Shown here piece after piece: positions 1 to 11,968 of a DNA stretch of 64,000 bases. The position numbers and the translations under genes were made by a program. The notes under the pieces were generated by a model. The model had not been told where the DNA came from, ran no database searches, and worked only from the letters and a program-made list of their open reading frames with translations. Source of the DNA: Lineus longissimus. Its lineage: Eukaryota; Nemertea; Pilidiophora; Heteronemertea; Lineidae. Positions within the stretch are counted from its first letter, which is position 1; each line of letters starts with the position of its first letter. The DNA lies in NCBI RefSeq assembly GCF_910592395.1, contig NC_088313.1:1364501-1428500 (forward strand), in the 5' to 3' direction.

Positions 1-364
1 GACCTCCGGAAACAGAATCTTGACCGATTTTTGGTGTTTGATCGGGTTCTGGTGTTCCTAAGATTGGCATAATAGGGTCAGAGATCATATTGTAAGAAAA
101 GTGCTTATTTTTAGAACTAGGTATGTGCAGGATTGGAACGAATGGTTCTCTAGTAACTCTGCAGTCAACTCTGAGAAGGGATTTGCGTGTCCAAGTCGGT
201 CTTACAGGCCTAATTCAAGACGATTGTCATCATAAGTCAACAGCGCGGCAGGCGGCCACACGCTTCGTCCAGCTAACCCTATCCTCGGGTAGGCCCTCAA
301 TTTAGCTAGGTGTCAGCATCTTTCTCCATCTCCAAGACGATTGTATCCTTTCAGAATCCTGACG
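1..364 (+). other. Region upstream of the sulfotransferase start, with a likely 5' UTR splice acceptor
   Basis: No coding sequence is recognisable here. A good acceptor (TGTATCCTTTCAG ending at 354) lies 10 bases before the ATG at 365, so the translation-start exon probably begins at 355 and follows a non-coding 5' exon further upstream, possibly outside the window. I see no convincing TATA box or promoter cluster. Confidence 0.5.
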
Positions 365-1879
365 ATGAAATGGTTTTCAAGGAAAGGACTCATCGTCCTC
401 CTTCTCACGACTGGTGCGTTGGTCTCGTGTGTGGTGGTGTCAATGTACACTGGTTCAAGGTGAGTATACGGGGGAGAGGCATTGAGAGGCCCGCTGTCCA
501 TCCAATCATACATGTACAAATGCATTACATTGCCCTAGTAGCAGGAAAACCTATAAGTAACATGGTGGCTTACTGTTGACCTAGCATATTCCTTACACTA
601 AATCAAGTGTGGACCATAATTCATTTGATTGTGGGCTGTGGGGAAAACTGATCGATACACGTATATGACTTATCATTGTCTTTTTGTTGTGAAAGAAAAC
701 TTATTGAATTCAGAAATATTTCATTTCAGATTTAGTCTTCCTTACAACATCCCGAGTCCCTTAACAGCTGCGAGAGACCCGAACAACAGGGGCGCTGACG
801 AAAAGCTTGACATAAAGTCAGGGAAAGAATCACGTCAAAAGTGCTTTCCGAAAACCCATATAGCATTCGTGAAAGTTCATAAATGCGCCTCAAGTACCAT
901 AGGAAGCGTCCTAATAAAATTCGGTTACCAGCGACACCTTCTGTTTGGATTACCAACACAGGACGGCGGCCATATTGGATGGCCCCGACCCCTACTTCCG
1001 GAGCACGTGTACAGATTAAAGGATGCAATGTCGCTGGGAAAGAAGATGGATATGATTGTACACCATGCTGTATTTAGTTACAAAACGTTTAGCCACATTA
1101 TGCCAAGTGATACAATATATTTAGCCGTTTTGCGCGAACCTTTTGAGCAGTTTCATTCTGCCCTAAACTTCTTCACGGGGCCTCGGAAAACTCTGCGGTT
1201 GCCGCCAAGGGACTTCGTGGCCAACTTTCTCCAGAACCCTGATAAATACGAGAAGCCGGTACCTTTTTGGTTCAGTAATAGGATGGCTGGAACGAAATCG
1301 ATCACCCATAATATGATGGCGACGGACTTAGGATATCCACCTGATAAGTTCAATGACATTGAAAATATCAAAAGATTCATAAGCTTTATGGACAAAACCT
1401 TCTCTTTGGTTATGATAAAAGAATATTTTTTCGAATCATTAGTGCTTATGCGCAGGCGCCTATGCTGGGAAATCCGGGACATATTGTTCATAAAATTGAA
1501 CTCCGCGCATAAGCGAACAAAATCTACTGACTCATATCCATCGGCTGTGAAGCAGAAATATTACAACTGGAGTAAAGTGGACTACGAAATGTATAAATAT
1601 TTCAGAAATAAATTTCTAATCGAAGTGAAAAAAGAGGGAAGTGATTTTGTTGACGAAGTGAATCATTTTTTGAAAATTAACGAGGCCTTGAATACGTACT
1701 GTAAAATGAATCGGTATACGGAAGCTCCGTTCGAGTCACCCGAGTCAAGATGGAACGAACGGATTGTCTTTAAACGAGCGGAGTGTTCGATACTGTTTAA
1801 AATTCCTTACCAAATGACCAAAGGACTAAAGGAGAGTTTTGACCTAATGGTACCAAGATTTGAAGAAATAAAGGTTTAA
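365..1879 (+). CDS. GAL3ST: Galactose-3-O-sulfotransferase, two coding exons (365-459 and 730-1879)
   Basis: The predicted product is 414 residues, close to the roughly 400-490 typical of the family. Enzymes of this family move sulfate from PAPS to the 3-hydroxyl of galactose on glycolipids or glycoproteins in the Golgi lumen. Exon 1 starts MKWFSRKGLIVLLL and gives a short basic cytosolic tail plus one hydrophobic anchor (about residues 8-27), as in type II Golgi enzymes. The donor at 460 (GTGAGT) and acceptor ending at 729 (TTTCATTTCAG) join in phase 2, giving an Arg codon at residue 32. Residues 78-88 (FVKVHKCASST) match the 5'-phosphosulfate loop. Residues 165-176 (VLREPFEQFHSA) match the 3'-phosphate loop. 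The stretch YFFESLVLMRRRLCW with the later LN is typical of the family. There is an N-linked sequon (NWS) in the C-terminal half. The acceptor specificity (which GAL3ST) cannot be told. An AATAAA overlaps the final codons (1867-1872), and I see no other clear poly(A) signal nearby. Confidence 0.9.
460..729 (+). other. Intron 1 of the sulfotransferase gene
   Basis: This 270-base phase-2 intron has a consensus donor (AAG|GTGAGT at 460) and a pyrimidine-rich acceptor (ending TTCAG at 729). Reading straight through it from the ATG at 629 gives a false 34-residue N-terminus without a membrane anchor. Splicing instead supplies the signal anchor encoded at 365-459. Confidence 0.85.
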
Positions 1880-4800
1880 CCTGGTTTTACAAATCTATGA
1901 ATTTCTTTTCTGTTTTTGCTTATATTTTATTTAAGTGGTCACTCTGTCCCTTTGCCATTAATCATGTCTTGTATCATGCTAAAAAAAACTTCATGCCAAT
2001 TTATGAATACCCATTATAGAAGCGACATAAGACAGCAGATTAATTTTTTGACTCCAGCTTTCTTTTAAATCTGAGGTGCTGCAATCGTTATATATATATA
2101 CGGAAAACCATCTCCCCTTGTCTAACGTTGAACATAAACCATTGAGCACTGCGTGCTCAGCGCTGAAAGTTCTTTAAATATAATTTCCCAAAGTATAGCG
2201 CAAACCTTTGTAACTGAAAGACTTCCTCCATAATATAACTGATCTGTTGTCATAACACGTTGCTGACGTTGCAAAGTCGTTCTCGAAGCGTTCGCCGGGC
2301 GTATCACAAAGAAACGACTCGCAGGTATTGACGTTTAAAGTGTTGTCAGAAGGCGATTCGCGAAGAATGGCAGGTCAAATATGTAATTTGTAATACGACG
2401 TGCGCTAATATGTTCTTTTTCCTCGTCGCTTTAGCCTGGCGTTATCTCTTTGAAAGTCACATAGGAATAGTGTGATATCATATGATATACGGATGCCGTT
2501 GGTTAAACAATAAGCACATCTCGGATGCTTATGAGTAGTATGTATGAGATGTTATCGGCGTCGACGCCGTTTGAGCCGCAGTTGGGAAGATGGAAGCGCC
2601 GGCGAATTGGCCGTTTCTGCTTACCCGTTTTTGTAAGCTGTAAAATAGAACTTCTGAGCATGTGATGCTTAAAAACGAGCCAATGTGTATCACCATGAGG
2701 CTGCATTATTTCTGTATTTCAATAGCTCGTGTAGCATAGTGTTTTTCACCAGTGTTGTTGTCTGGGAACTTGTAAATTGGCGTACTTGTATTCTGAACAA
2801 AATAGGGAGGTTAAGATGAAATTCCGACGCCTACTCACTTTTGAAACTGAATAACAGTCATACGGTAATATTTACGACTCAACTTGATTTAAGATTTCTT
2901 CAGTCACAGGTATATTTGAAATTCTAATCCGGACCTCAGAATGGAGCGGAAATAAGTCGTATTTCAATTTTGGGCCGCCGTCCCCAACTTAAAATATGAC
3001 TTCATTTGCACCTGATTGAAACATCAAATCTAGCATGTTCGAATATTCTTTTACTAAAGTTCATGTGCTTCATCAGTGTGAAGTCATTCTTCAAATTAGT
3101 TCAATGGAAGAAGTTCTCAAGATGACTGTAAATTCACACTCTCAATGCTTAATCGGAGTCGGAAATTAATCTTTACCTCTTTATTGGAGACGAAACGAGT
3201 GTTTTTCTTTGGGACACCATTTTCTTCTCGTAGTCAAAGCCTCGGACAGCTGAACCTGAACAATTTTTGTACGTATCGTGATGAATTTGCGAAAATATCA
3301 ATTTGAGATTGACTTCGCTCAAGATGATCATTCTGTTAACATGCGAATACTATCCTGGCTTAGAATTTCGTTCAGACAATTAGTAAGGAGAGCTCTAAGC
3401 TAGAGTCTCGGGGCCGCGGAAGCGATGTGGGTTTCTTATCACATCATGGCTGTCGCATGCGGCGGAGGATTAGCGTAATAGCCGATTAACGCCCGAGGCG
3501 TTTTCCCAGCGTCGCGGCGAAGCGTCTTCACCCGGAGTCCTTGGTTCGAGAAGCCATGAGGCGTACTCCTGTTATCTAAGAAGAGGTCGAACCAGGGATT
3601 TGGGGGTGCATTAGGTCTATGTGCACCCCCACCTCCCAAAAACCCAACAAGAACGGCAGAAAAGTTCCGCAAGAGCCGAGGACGACTTGGATATATATAC
3701 AGATGCAAGGCAAACTAGAAATTGTGAAAATCTAAGAGGCAATGTTTGACTGTTAAAAACTCTAAAGCAGGTCACATAATTGTAAACGTGTGAGTCGACA
3801 TTCCATCGGATTTTTTCGTATATTTGGTATGGCATACTGAAGAGGCTCTAAAGAAATCTGTGATCCGTATACCTGTCTGCATACCTACTGGCATCGTGAA
3901 AGAAAGGCATGTTCTTTCACCTCCAAGATACCATGAGAATACCCTCTCAGGAAGAGTGTCCTTGTGACCCTCATGAACGAAGAACAATTAATCGCTTGAT
4001 GACAATTGAACATCGCAAATCCGTGAGATTTTCTCACAAAGATTTTTTCATTTCCTTATTCTTATGTGCGTGTTCTTACGCCTTATAGAATTGATTAGAT
4101 GCGCCTTGGAGCCCGGGGCCAGGGAATCTACTCCGCCCCGCTAATCCCGACTAAACAGAGTCCTACATAAGTGGGCATCACTTGTTCGAGTTATTTCAAG
4201 CATTATCCTGTCACAATGGCATCCTAATCAAGAGTAATGATTGGTTACCACTAACAGAAGCGAGGTTTTGGCACCTTATTAATTTAGCAAAATAATTAAG
4301 TACATGTTTTAGCCTATTACTCGGGTTGTTGGGCGCGCTGGAAAGATATCACCGCCTGAGATAGCAGGAGCAGCTACGGGTGATGTGACCAGCCTTCTAG
4401 CAGACAAAACAGAGCGGTCGGACCACGATCCGGGTTCGAGGACTTACGGGCGTCTTAAGGAATTAATCAAACTCAAAGAATCTTCTAAAGATAATTTCGC
4501 TAATGGGTATGGGTGTATTATGAATAAATCTTGGCAAATTGAGAATTAAGAGGATTCGTTTATGGGGCGTGTTGACCATATTGCGGTCTATTCACAAGGA
4601 GGGCATTACGGAATTGTCCCGTTAATAGTACTCGAGTAGAACAGATGAGGTTCTTGAGATGCTCTGCAATACATGCGAGTGATTCTACTAACTTGACGCC
4701 TGCGAAACGCGCCCAACATGCATGTAAAGGGTTGACAATAGGCACCACGGGCATTTTGGTTTGGACTTGAAATCCTAAACCAATTAGAACGAATTCGATG

Positions 4801-4945
4801 CCAATTTCGAAGGTTGGAGTTGGTTCAGCCTCCTAGGTATTGACTTCATTTTGATGGAGTTCTGATTCCATTAGGGTTCGTTCTCTCCAAAGGAACAACT
4901 GAGTTGAACTGAGAAATGTGATCAAATCTCATCTACAAAGAGGTA
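1880..4945. other. Intergenic DNA, no gene recognised
   Basis: All open frames here are short and none resembles a known family. A short (TA)n run occurs near 2090-2100, and a small G/C-rich hairpin lies at 3602-3630. Around 4370-4440 there is a stretch with a GGTTCGA B-box-like motif, but it does not fold as a normal tRNA. No other structure was seen. Confidence 0.5.
3602..3630. repeat. Small perfect inverted repeat
   Basis: The arms GGGGGTGCA (3602-3610) and TGCACCCCC (3622-3630) are exactly complementary around an 11-base spacer. The setting is a locally GC-rich patch (about 3400-3660) within AT-rich DNA, which may be an inserted element. No terminal repeats or target duplication could be defined. 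Confidence 0.6.
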
Positions 4946-5030
4946 GTGGTGTTACACGTCACTAGATCTTATACATGTATGTACTTCGTAATATCTCCTA
5001 TATCATATAAGTTCGGTGTAGAAGTAGAAA

Positions 5031-5192
5031 ATGTCCCCTCGAAAAAGTGTCCGTCCTTATTGTATTCTGACGTTGGTTTGTTTTGCCGTCCTTGGTTGGT
5101 GCTGGGACCTATTGTCCCACCTTTTTCACATCGACCGGGAGCACAAAAGGCCCGAAAATGATACTAAGAAAAACCGACGACGCGGTCAATAA
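5031..5192 (+). CDS. Possible type II membrane-anchor exon or decayed paralog (53 codons)
   Basis: This short frame begins MSPRKSVRPY, continues with a hydrophobic stretch (about residues 11-28, CILTLVCFAVLGWCWDLL) and ends in a very basic, charged tail before a TAA at 5190. The order is basic tail, single anchor, charged stem, which is the plan of a Golgi type II enzyme N-terminus and of exon 1 of the sulfotransferase 4.6 kb upstream on the same strand. No good splice donor is seen near its end, and I found no catalytic domain downstream. It could be a first exon, a relic of a duplicated glycan-modifying enzyme, or chance. Another overlapping frame (5083-5370) is longer but unrecognised. Confidence 0.2.
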   Translation: MSPRKSVRPYCILTLVCFAVLGWCWDLLSHLFHIDREHKRPENDTKKNRRRGQ

Positions 5193-5399
5193 ATATGGAA
5201 ATCGACCAGTTACATTTATCGGGCAATCGATTGGAATGGGGAGTAACTGTGATCTCTACAAACAAACTATTTGCCACTGGAATGCCATTTATAGACAAAA
5301 CCCCCATCATCTGATCGAGAATTATTGTAATAACCCCAGGCATGGTAAACGATTACTACGTGTCAAATAAAACATTGCTCTACTTTTGATGTTTAGTAA

Positions 5400-6900
5400 A
5401 CGCCTTTTCGTTTTTCGGTAAAATCTGACCGGATTTCGTAATCTAAACATTTATAGACAAATACTGTACACCAAAAAATGCCTTGGTGAATTTTTAGTAA
5501 ATTTTGTTGAGTTGTGGATTACAGGTACGGAGTGAGGCGACGTAGCGACGCATGCATGTATGCCTCCGATTTTCGTTTTTTTCAATCTCTCGCTAAATCA
5601 ATATAGGGGTGTTATCGACGGGCAAGAAAACAGGTACTTAACTTCCATCTTGACATCTCTCATCCGATCCAGGTTTTCATGGATAGGGCATGGTTTCCTC
5701 GGTATCAAAAAGCCTGTGTTGAAACAGCATTGAAAATGCCCGATGATTTGCTGCAACAACCCAGTCCAAAATGGTTCTGATAATCATCTCATGTGGCTAT
5801 GAATATATATTGTTCGAAGAAAACTAGTGTTTAATGTGACACCTAGTACATGGCGATGAGGAACTGGGAAGTTTGAAATTTGAGACTTCTCGTTGATCAG
5901 CCTGTGGCAAGACGAACACATACAATGTCGACTTGCTTCAAACTATAGTATGTTATAACACAAACAGGACTGAATATGATCGAGATGTCACATGATTTCA
6001 AGTTTCATTTTTCAACCATGTTTTCTGCATACTACACCAGGTTGCAGAATCATTGTCGGAAAATCGAGTTCAGACTTTTTCGTCCAAATATTTTTACACT
6101 GATCTCTGGACGCTCTCGCTCGATGTGCACCCTGTGTCTGCAGAGAATGCCTCGATTTCGATTTGTGTACTGGGGTAGATGGGTATAATCTTCAGAAGAT
6201 CCAAATGCACATCTCGAACATTCCCGGGAGCTCAGTTACGTCCTTACTCGGGAATGTATATTTGAACCTTCAGCTTTCACGGTCATTGGCACGTACCCCG
6301 CCGAGAACAACTTCTTCTCGAACTTAGAGGAGAGGACGGAGCGTGGGAGTTGATGTGGATAGGCGTGCGGTCGAGGAGAGTGTATGCTTGATGCAGGTCT
6401 GCATTCATGGCCCACATTCGTTACAAGTTGAGAGACAAAGGATCACCTTTGCTTCGTGTATATTAAGGGAAATCCTGTCCGTAATGTACATAATGCAAAG
6501 TTTGTTCACTCCACAATCATGACTCGATCTGATGCATTGGTCGTCCCAGTGTATCTACCATTGCTCATGGTGTGTATTCTCTTCTCGTAATTCTCATCGA
6601 ACACGTAATGCAGCAGACTCACGCTGTCATATACACATGTACTGTACATGTAAGTACATGGAGACCACTCTCTCTCTCCAAATCACTTACTGTTTCTGAC
6701 CAGCCTCCCGCCGTGGCTGAGGTTACAATAACAAAGTTCAATAACAAAGTCAAAAACACACAAATTAATTCCAGATAATAATTTATCGAAAATCATAAAA
6801 ATTTATTTGATTTGACAATATCGTACATTATAAAGAAAACGACTTAGCCGTAGTTCGCAATAGTCAACGAACACTGTGTACATATTTAAGCGACATGATG
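5400..6900. other. Intergenic DNA, no gene recognised
   Basis: Only short unrelated open frames are present. An inverted repeat with 9-base arms lies at 6218-6257. Short ACATGTAC-type motifs occur near 6635-6660. Confidence 0.5.
6218..6257. repeat. Inverted repeat, 9-base arms
   Basis: ACATTCCCG (6218-6226) and CGGGAATGT (6249-6257) are exact complements around a 22-base spacer. No function is evident. Confidence 0.5.
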
Positions 6901-6901
6901 A

Positions 6902-6945
6902 GCCAATCATAACACTGTTTACATATCAATAGACCACGTGACTTC
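6902..6945 (+). promoter_or_regulatory. CCAAT box and CACGTGAC E-box pair
   Basis: GCCAATCA (about 6902) is followed by CCACGTGAC (about 6936-6944). An ATG with a 44-codon frame (MAGRFQKRWASL..., 6976-7110) begins about 30 bases downstream. The arrangement resembles a compact promoter, but the downstream frame has no recognised homology and no clear donor site. Confidence 0.2.
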
Positions 6946-6975
6946 ATCAAGTTGAGCTAGCTTCGAGGCAAGAAA

Positions 6976-7110
6976 ATGGCTGGAAGATTCCAGAAAAGAT
7001 GGGCTAGTTTACCTGATGGAACAAAATTCGATTACACGTTATTTGACCGACTTGCGTCGAAATGCTCATTTACCGCAAATAGGCCGGCTGGCGGCCGAAC
7101 TAACCGTTAG
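6976..7110 (+). CDS. Small unrecognised open frame (44 codons) after a promoter-like cluster
   Basis: The frame reads MAGRFQKRWASLPDGTKF and onward, ending at TAG (7108-7110). It is listed only because a CCAAT box and a CACGTG E-box precede it closely. No domain, membrane segment or signal peptide is visible, and no consensus donor lies inside it. It may well be chance. Confidence 0.12.
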   Translation: MAGRFQKRWASLPDGTKFDYTLFDRLASKCSFTANRPAGGRTNR

Positions 7111-8657
7111 AAAACACAGCATATGTTTTTGAAGTGAATGCCCTCGAATGCCTCCAACCACATACAGTGCTGGGTCAGTTTATGCGTAAAATCCGTAAAT
7201 AAAGATGTATGCTGTGTCTACGCAATTAAGCCGGTTCAGGGGCACCATAATCATATAAAAGGCTTACATGCACGTGTAACATACGCGGCTCAGCCGGCTT
7301 CAAAGCGTCGACACAGTATTTGATTGACCTAATTCCAATGCCTGGAGACACTGCATAACCTCTACTGTCAGGGGTTGAAGCCATCGGAGTGCGGCGAAAT
7401 CACTTCATGCGTATATTTTAACCCATCATTTCGACAGTTGATATTGGAATATCACCTAGTCAAACTTAAGCACATTAAAATTTTGAAAATTTAGCACTAT
7501 GTTTTATGTTTTCCAATGGTTAATTAATATAGTTCTCGTTTGACGAACTATATCACTGTAAACCATAACCAACAGAAAAAGAAGTCAGAAATGCACTAAT
7601 TGTCCAGGGAAAAATAATGCTTTACGACACAAAATAATATTTACCGGATTAAATCTTGGAATGATAATCAATAATCAATAACTAAAAGTGATTTGAACAT
7701 CAAAGTGATTTGGTTTATCTATTCAACAGTTTAGTCCAATTATCGTTAATGTATGCACGAAATGTTTATGTAGTCAATTATGCACTTAGTCCGGGAAGAA
7801 GTTCGAAGCAGTGTTCCCAATTCACCTTAAAAGTAAAAGCAAATCAAAAACCTGCTCCCTCTATATATTTATATATACCAGGGATTCTTTCAAATTAGAC
7901 GCACCAAAATATGACATAAGCTCTCTTGGATCTGACAATTTTTGTAATTTGTACTTTATTTAAGAATATTCAAGAATTTCTGTCCTTCCTGAATGCAGTA
8001 GTTTTAAAAATAGAGTGAAATTTATATTTCTACTATGTCAACCAATGGCAATGCTGACTGAAATATTTGTTGGAACAACTCGTCGCTTCTGCATTAGGCT
8101 TTCGAAGAAACCCTTGTTTTATAGGCTAAGTCTTATTCGCTGAACATCTAATATGTGTTTAAAACAATTTATTTTCAGAATGGCAAGAGAAGTAGCTAAA
8201 GGAATACAAAAAATCTCTGAACGTTTAAAAAAAGTCTTATATATCGGCTCGTCAGCCAAACCTTCACAGCATTTTATTTTATATTGGAATAAAACATTAC
8301 GTTCCAGATCTCGATTTGTACGTGCTCGGAATATCTCTCTCCTGAATCGGGAATCGGCCGCCATCTTTTAGCCGTCAGAACGAGTTTATGCTATCCTTTA
8401 TTGTGCAAAGGAAAGGTCCGAACTGGCGGCTGAGAGACGACGGTTAAATAGATCAAATTGTCGGAGTCTGTTAAAAGACGGGACGTAGTTGTAAAAGTAA
8501 AACAACCTCTAACTTTGTCAGATATGTTTATGAGAAAATACTCACTATCTAGCAGGATCAGACCAGTAAAAGTGTGCAGTAAAATATCTGTACCCGCCGA
8601 AATAGTTCTACTGCGAGTCGAGAATTTGGAGTCTACATGAGTGCCACGCAAAAGGTC

Positions 8658-8830
8658 GAGCTTCGAGCGCTACAAGAAATGACGCAAATATTTAAGCACA
8701 CTGCACTTACTTGAGGCAGTACAAAAAATCAAAAACTGAGTCTCGCGCTCTGCAGAAAATCTCTCGAATATTGAGCCTCGCTCACTGCAGGAAATGATTT
8801 TGCGGAAGACTCCAAAATATCGCCTCACGC
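8658..8830. repeat. Degenerate tandem repeat, about 35-bp unit
   Basis: Diverged copies with the core GAGYCTCGCGCTCTGCAG, an A-rich stretch and CGAATATT start at about 8658, 8738 and 8773, with a shortened copy at 8713. The two copies at 8738 and 8773 are exactly 35 bases apart. The copies drift too much to be a fresh satellite. Confidence 0.5.
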
Positions 8831-9029
8831 AGGACATATTACCGGGGCATTTTTGGGAAGATATATCAACAAATATACTAAACTTCAATTTAGACGAAAT
8901 AGCATACGACGATTGAACACACGGAACAGAAATAATATAGGTTTTGTACATGCGCAGCATTGATATGTCTAGCAGTTTAAGACCTATGGAATCAAATAAA
9001 GAACCACCTTGGAAAGTCTACATCAAAGT

Positions 9030-9115
9030 CTCGGAGAGCGTGCGGCGGGTTTGACAGAGTGTTGATACCAAGGAGATAGTGAATGGGGTCGCGGGTTCAA
9101 ATCACGGTCGATGCC
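9030..9115 (+). repeat. Possible tRNA-derived (SINE-like) fragment
   Basis: A GCGGGTTCAAATC stretch (about 9092-9104) looks like a pol III B box, and an A-box-like GAGCGTGCGGCGGG lies about 50 bases upstream. It does not form a clean cloverleaf, so a real tRNA gene is unlikely. A SINE relic is the better guess. A similar weak case (CCTGGTTCGATT) occurs at about 16212. Confidence 0.2.
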
Positions 9116-10895
9116 TGAACTCATGAGGCAGACTTGTATTCGGGTTTCTTAGGGGTTGTCAGGGGACCTCAGGACCCAAGTAAAAAATAGGTTTCGGCAA
9201 ATCAATGTTGCCCGAATATTCAGAGAATCGGCAAGCCTAAATTATTGGCGTGAAAGAAATGTATGATGAATCTCTCCCAAGTATAAGCATTAAAAATATC
9301 TCCTTGGCTTCAGAAGTAAAATAAAGTACAGAAACAGCAGCATATGCCCATATTAGTCTTGTTCCACCCGGCGCCTATCTTGCGAGATTTTGATTTTAAC
9401 TAGCAGTAAATACCTTAAGTCAACCAAACAACACTCTCTTGGCTAAAACCGTCAGTTAGAAGCAGTGAAGACCATAATTGTCGTTAATAGATTTATTTGA
9501 CTACATCGTAACTGTTAAGTCGGTTAACTCGATAATTACTTGATAATCAATCAATTTTGTTGTAATATATTTCAGACGTTCTGCAATATAATCGGTGTTT
9601 GGGACAATTAATTGGAATTTAATTGGCAAAGTACATTATTATATCTCATATCACCGAATAAAAAAACCCAAAAACCATTTCTTTCTGTTTTGTAAACAAA
9701 TAGGCCTACTTGCGCAAGCTTATAATGATAATATCTTTGGTATACATGTAAGAGAAAGGACCCGCCCCTTAAATCCGACGGAACATTTGGCGTGCACGGA
9801 GTGAATTGAAGCCATTTAAAGAGGCTCGGAAAATGAAAAACAAGTACATTTGTACACGTACATGTATGTACTGGGCTTTTTATGCAAAGAACCGAGTGTT
9901 TATGCAGCTAAATGCCTGTCTCGGAGAACGCGTTCTAGCAGATCTTTCCGAGAGATGATGATGGTATCATCCGACATATCGCCTCGACACACTAAGATCT
10001 GAGGTCAAAACTCCCCTGCACTGTGTCCCTAAAATGTCGGTTTTGGTGGTGATTTGGGACAAGTTTGGTTAGGATGCCGATTTATGGTTACGGAGACGAC
10101 AGGCAGAGTACATTCCAGCGCTAGCTTAAGTAAGATAGTTGTATGTATACGTATAGATTCGAGTATAACAAGGACCTTGGTAAGAGCTAAATACTTCCAG
10201 CTTGGTACATACAGATATCTGTAATTGAGGCAAAAATACCGATATCAGTCACTTTGAAGATATTATTATACAAAAGTCGATGAATGCGCTGTACTTTATA
10301 AGATACCTGGAGAGATCTGAAGACGATTGTAAATAAAGTTGCCCTTACTCGAACGACGAATCCATATTATGTTCGATCAGATTTAATGTTTATCGGATAC
10401 GAATGGAGAGGGTATAAAAATTGACGCATCTAATATCATTACATGTAAATACCGCGAGTGTACTGATTTTACAAACTTGAATTTTCCAAAATATCCTACT
10501 CCTAACCGAGAGGTACTGATCCGGCCTAAGTTTTCAAAGATAACTTCATACGTCTTTTTCACTATTTGATGCGGGTTATGCGTATTAAATAATTTGGGTA
10601 CTGAAAGTTCAACAAAGATACAGCAGATATACCAAGTAAAAGAAATATTGACCAATTTTGTTTAAGTTGAAGACATTTCGACAAGTTAAAGCCAAGAGAG
10701 CGTGAAAATATGCTATAGTTGAGACCGTGGTGAAGATTCACCCATTATCATCAAAATATCAAGGGTAGAGAAAGACGCAGACCTTCCCTGATAATCACAA
10801 CATAACACCCATTTAGCAAGAATCTGGCAAGTGAGAAAGTCGCTTTGCAACCCCGGGTGTCAGCAAAAAGGCAACATAATCACCTAGTTTCGAAC

Positions 10896-10930
10896 ATGGG
10901 CTCGTCCATTCATTGAATGGACGAGCCCAT
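10896..10930. repeat. Perfect 17+1+17 palindrome
   Basis: ATGGGCTCGTCCATTCA (10896-10912) and its exact complement (10914-10930) are separated by a single T. Such a near-loopless arrangement is very unlikely by chance. It could come from template-switch repair or be a tiny fold-back element. The flanks show no further symmetry. Confidence 0.85.
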
Positions 10931-11954
10931 CATGGAAAATAGGGGATGGTTGACTTCGGATGATGTCACGGTAGTCACAGAGTTGTGATGAATGATGTAA
11001 GCGGTGCTGTGCTAGTAAGTAGGTCAAAATAGGTCCAGGCTGAAACATTTACGATACTTAACCCGCCCGAGATATGTTTGCAAATTATGTGTTGATGAGA
11101 GAAAAAGCGTATAGTAGACGGTTCTGCTTAAAGTCTCATTCCGTGATTGTTTACCTTTGTGTTTTGAATAGGGCGTCCCCTATGTCATTTTTACGAACTA
11201 AAATCGCTAAGTCATGTGACTCGTGTCGAACAACGTCCCCAGGTTAACAAGTGTGTATATGAAGCAGAATGCTTGTCGTTTGAAATATCCACCTGGGACG
11301 ATGTTTGTACCGACCAAATCTACGTGTAGCACATGTACATTGAGTGCCTTTACATTGCACATGACGTTCAGCTACTATTTACATTATTTACACTAAATAT
11401 ATTAATAATCTTAAATTCTAATCCATTTACAATGACTACAATTTTCGTGAGCAAAGGCAGGCTTTTTTTGTTGGATACCACGCACCAATGTTTCAGCTTC
11501 AGCGCACTTTTAATGGAATCCATATCTCAAAACCGACGGAAATTTCAGTTGATCACATTACAGCAATTCTATTTCTCATAGCCCTGATCGAAGTCCTACA
11601 TGATACGGGTGGGAAAATGACGTACCTATCTCAGGCAATCAAGAAACTAAATCCTATTTTCTTCGGGCCCGTACCATATTTGGCAAGAAAGAAAAATGGC
11701 GTCCTTCCAAAAGATTACCGTCGGCTTTGAGACAAAATAAATCTTGTCTATATTTTTGTCTATTTTGTGCACTTTAACAGCACGACGTACAAAACGACGT
11801 CGAGAATACAGCCCAGAAAGACATCGAAAAAGTACGGCGCACACCGGCGACTAAATAGCGAGTCACAGTCGGAGCAACACAACATCGACACAGCTGATTG
11901 GTCAAAAAAGAGTCAACTGACAATTCAGACAAGGTCATTTCTTGTCGCTTTTAC

Positions 11955-11968
11955 TGGCGCCCTCTAGT
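11955..11968. promoter_or_regulatory. CTCF-like motif
   Basis: TGGCGCCCTCTAGT resembles the core of the CTCF site read on the minus strand. It lies between the sulfotransferase and HMX, where an insulator could make sense. This is a motif match only. Confidence 0.2.

Noticed and set aside
629-731. N-terminal part of the 416-codon frame as real sulfotransferase protein
   Set aside because: It lies upstream of a strong acceptor (ending 729), lacks a membrane anchor, and the 365-459 exon joins in frame instead.
4370-4450. tRNA gene near a GGTTCGA motif
   Set aside because: The acceptor and anticodon arms do not pair, and the A and B boxes are badly spaced.
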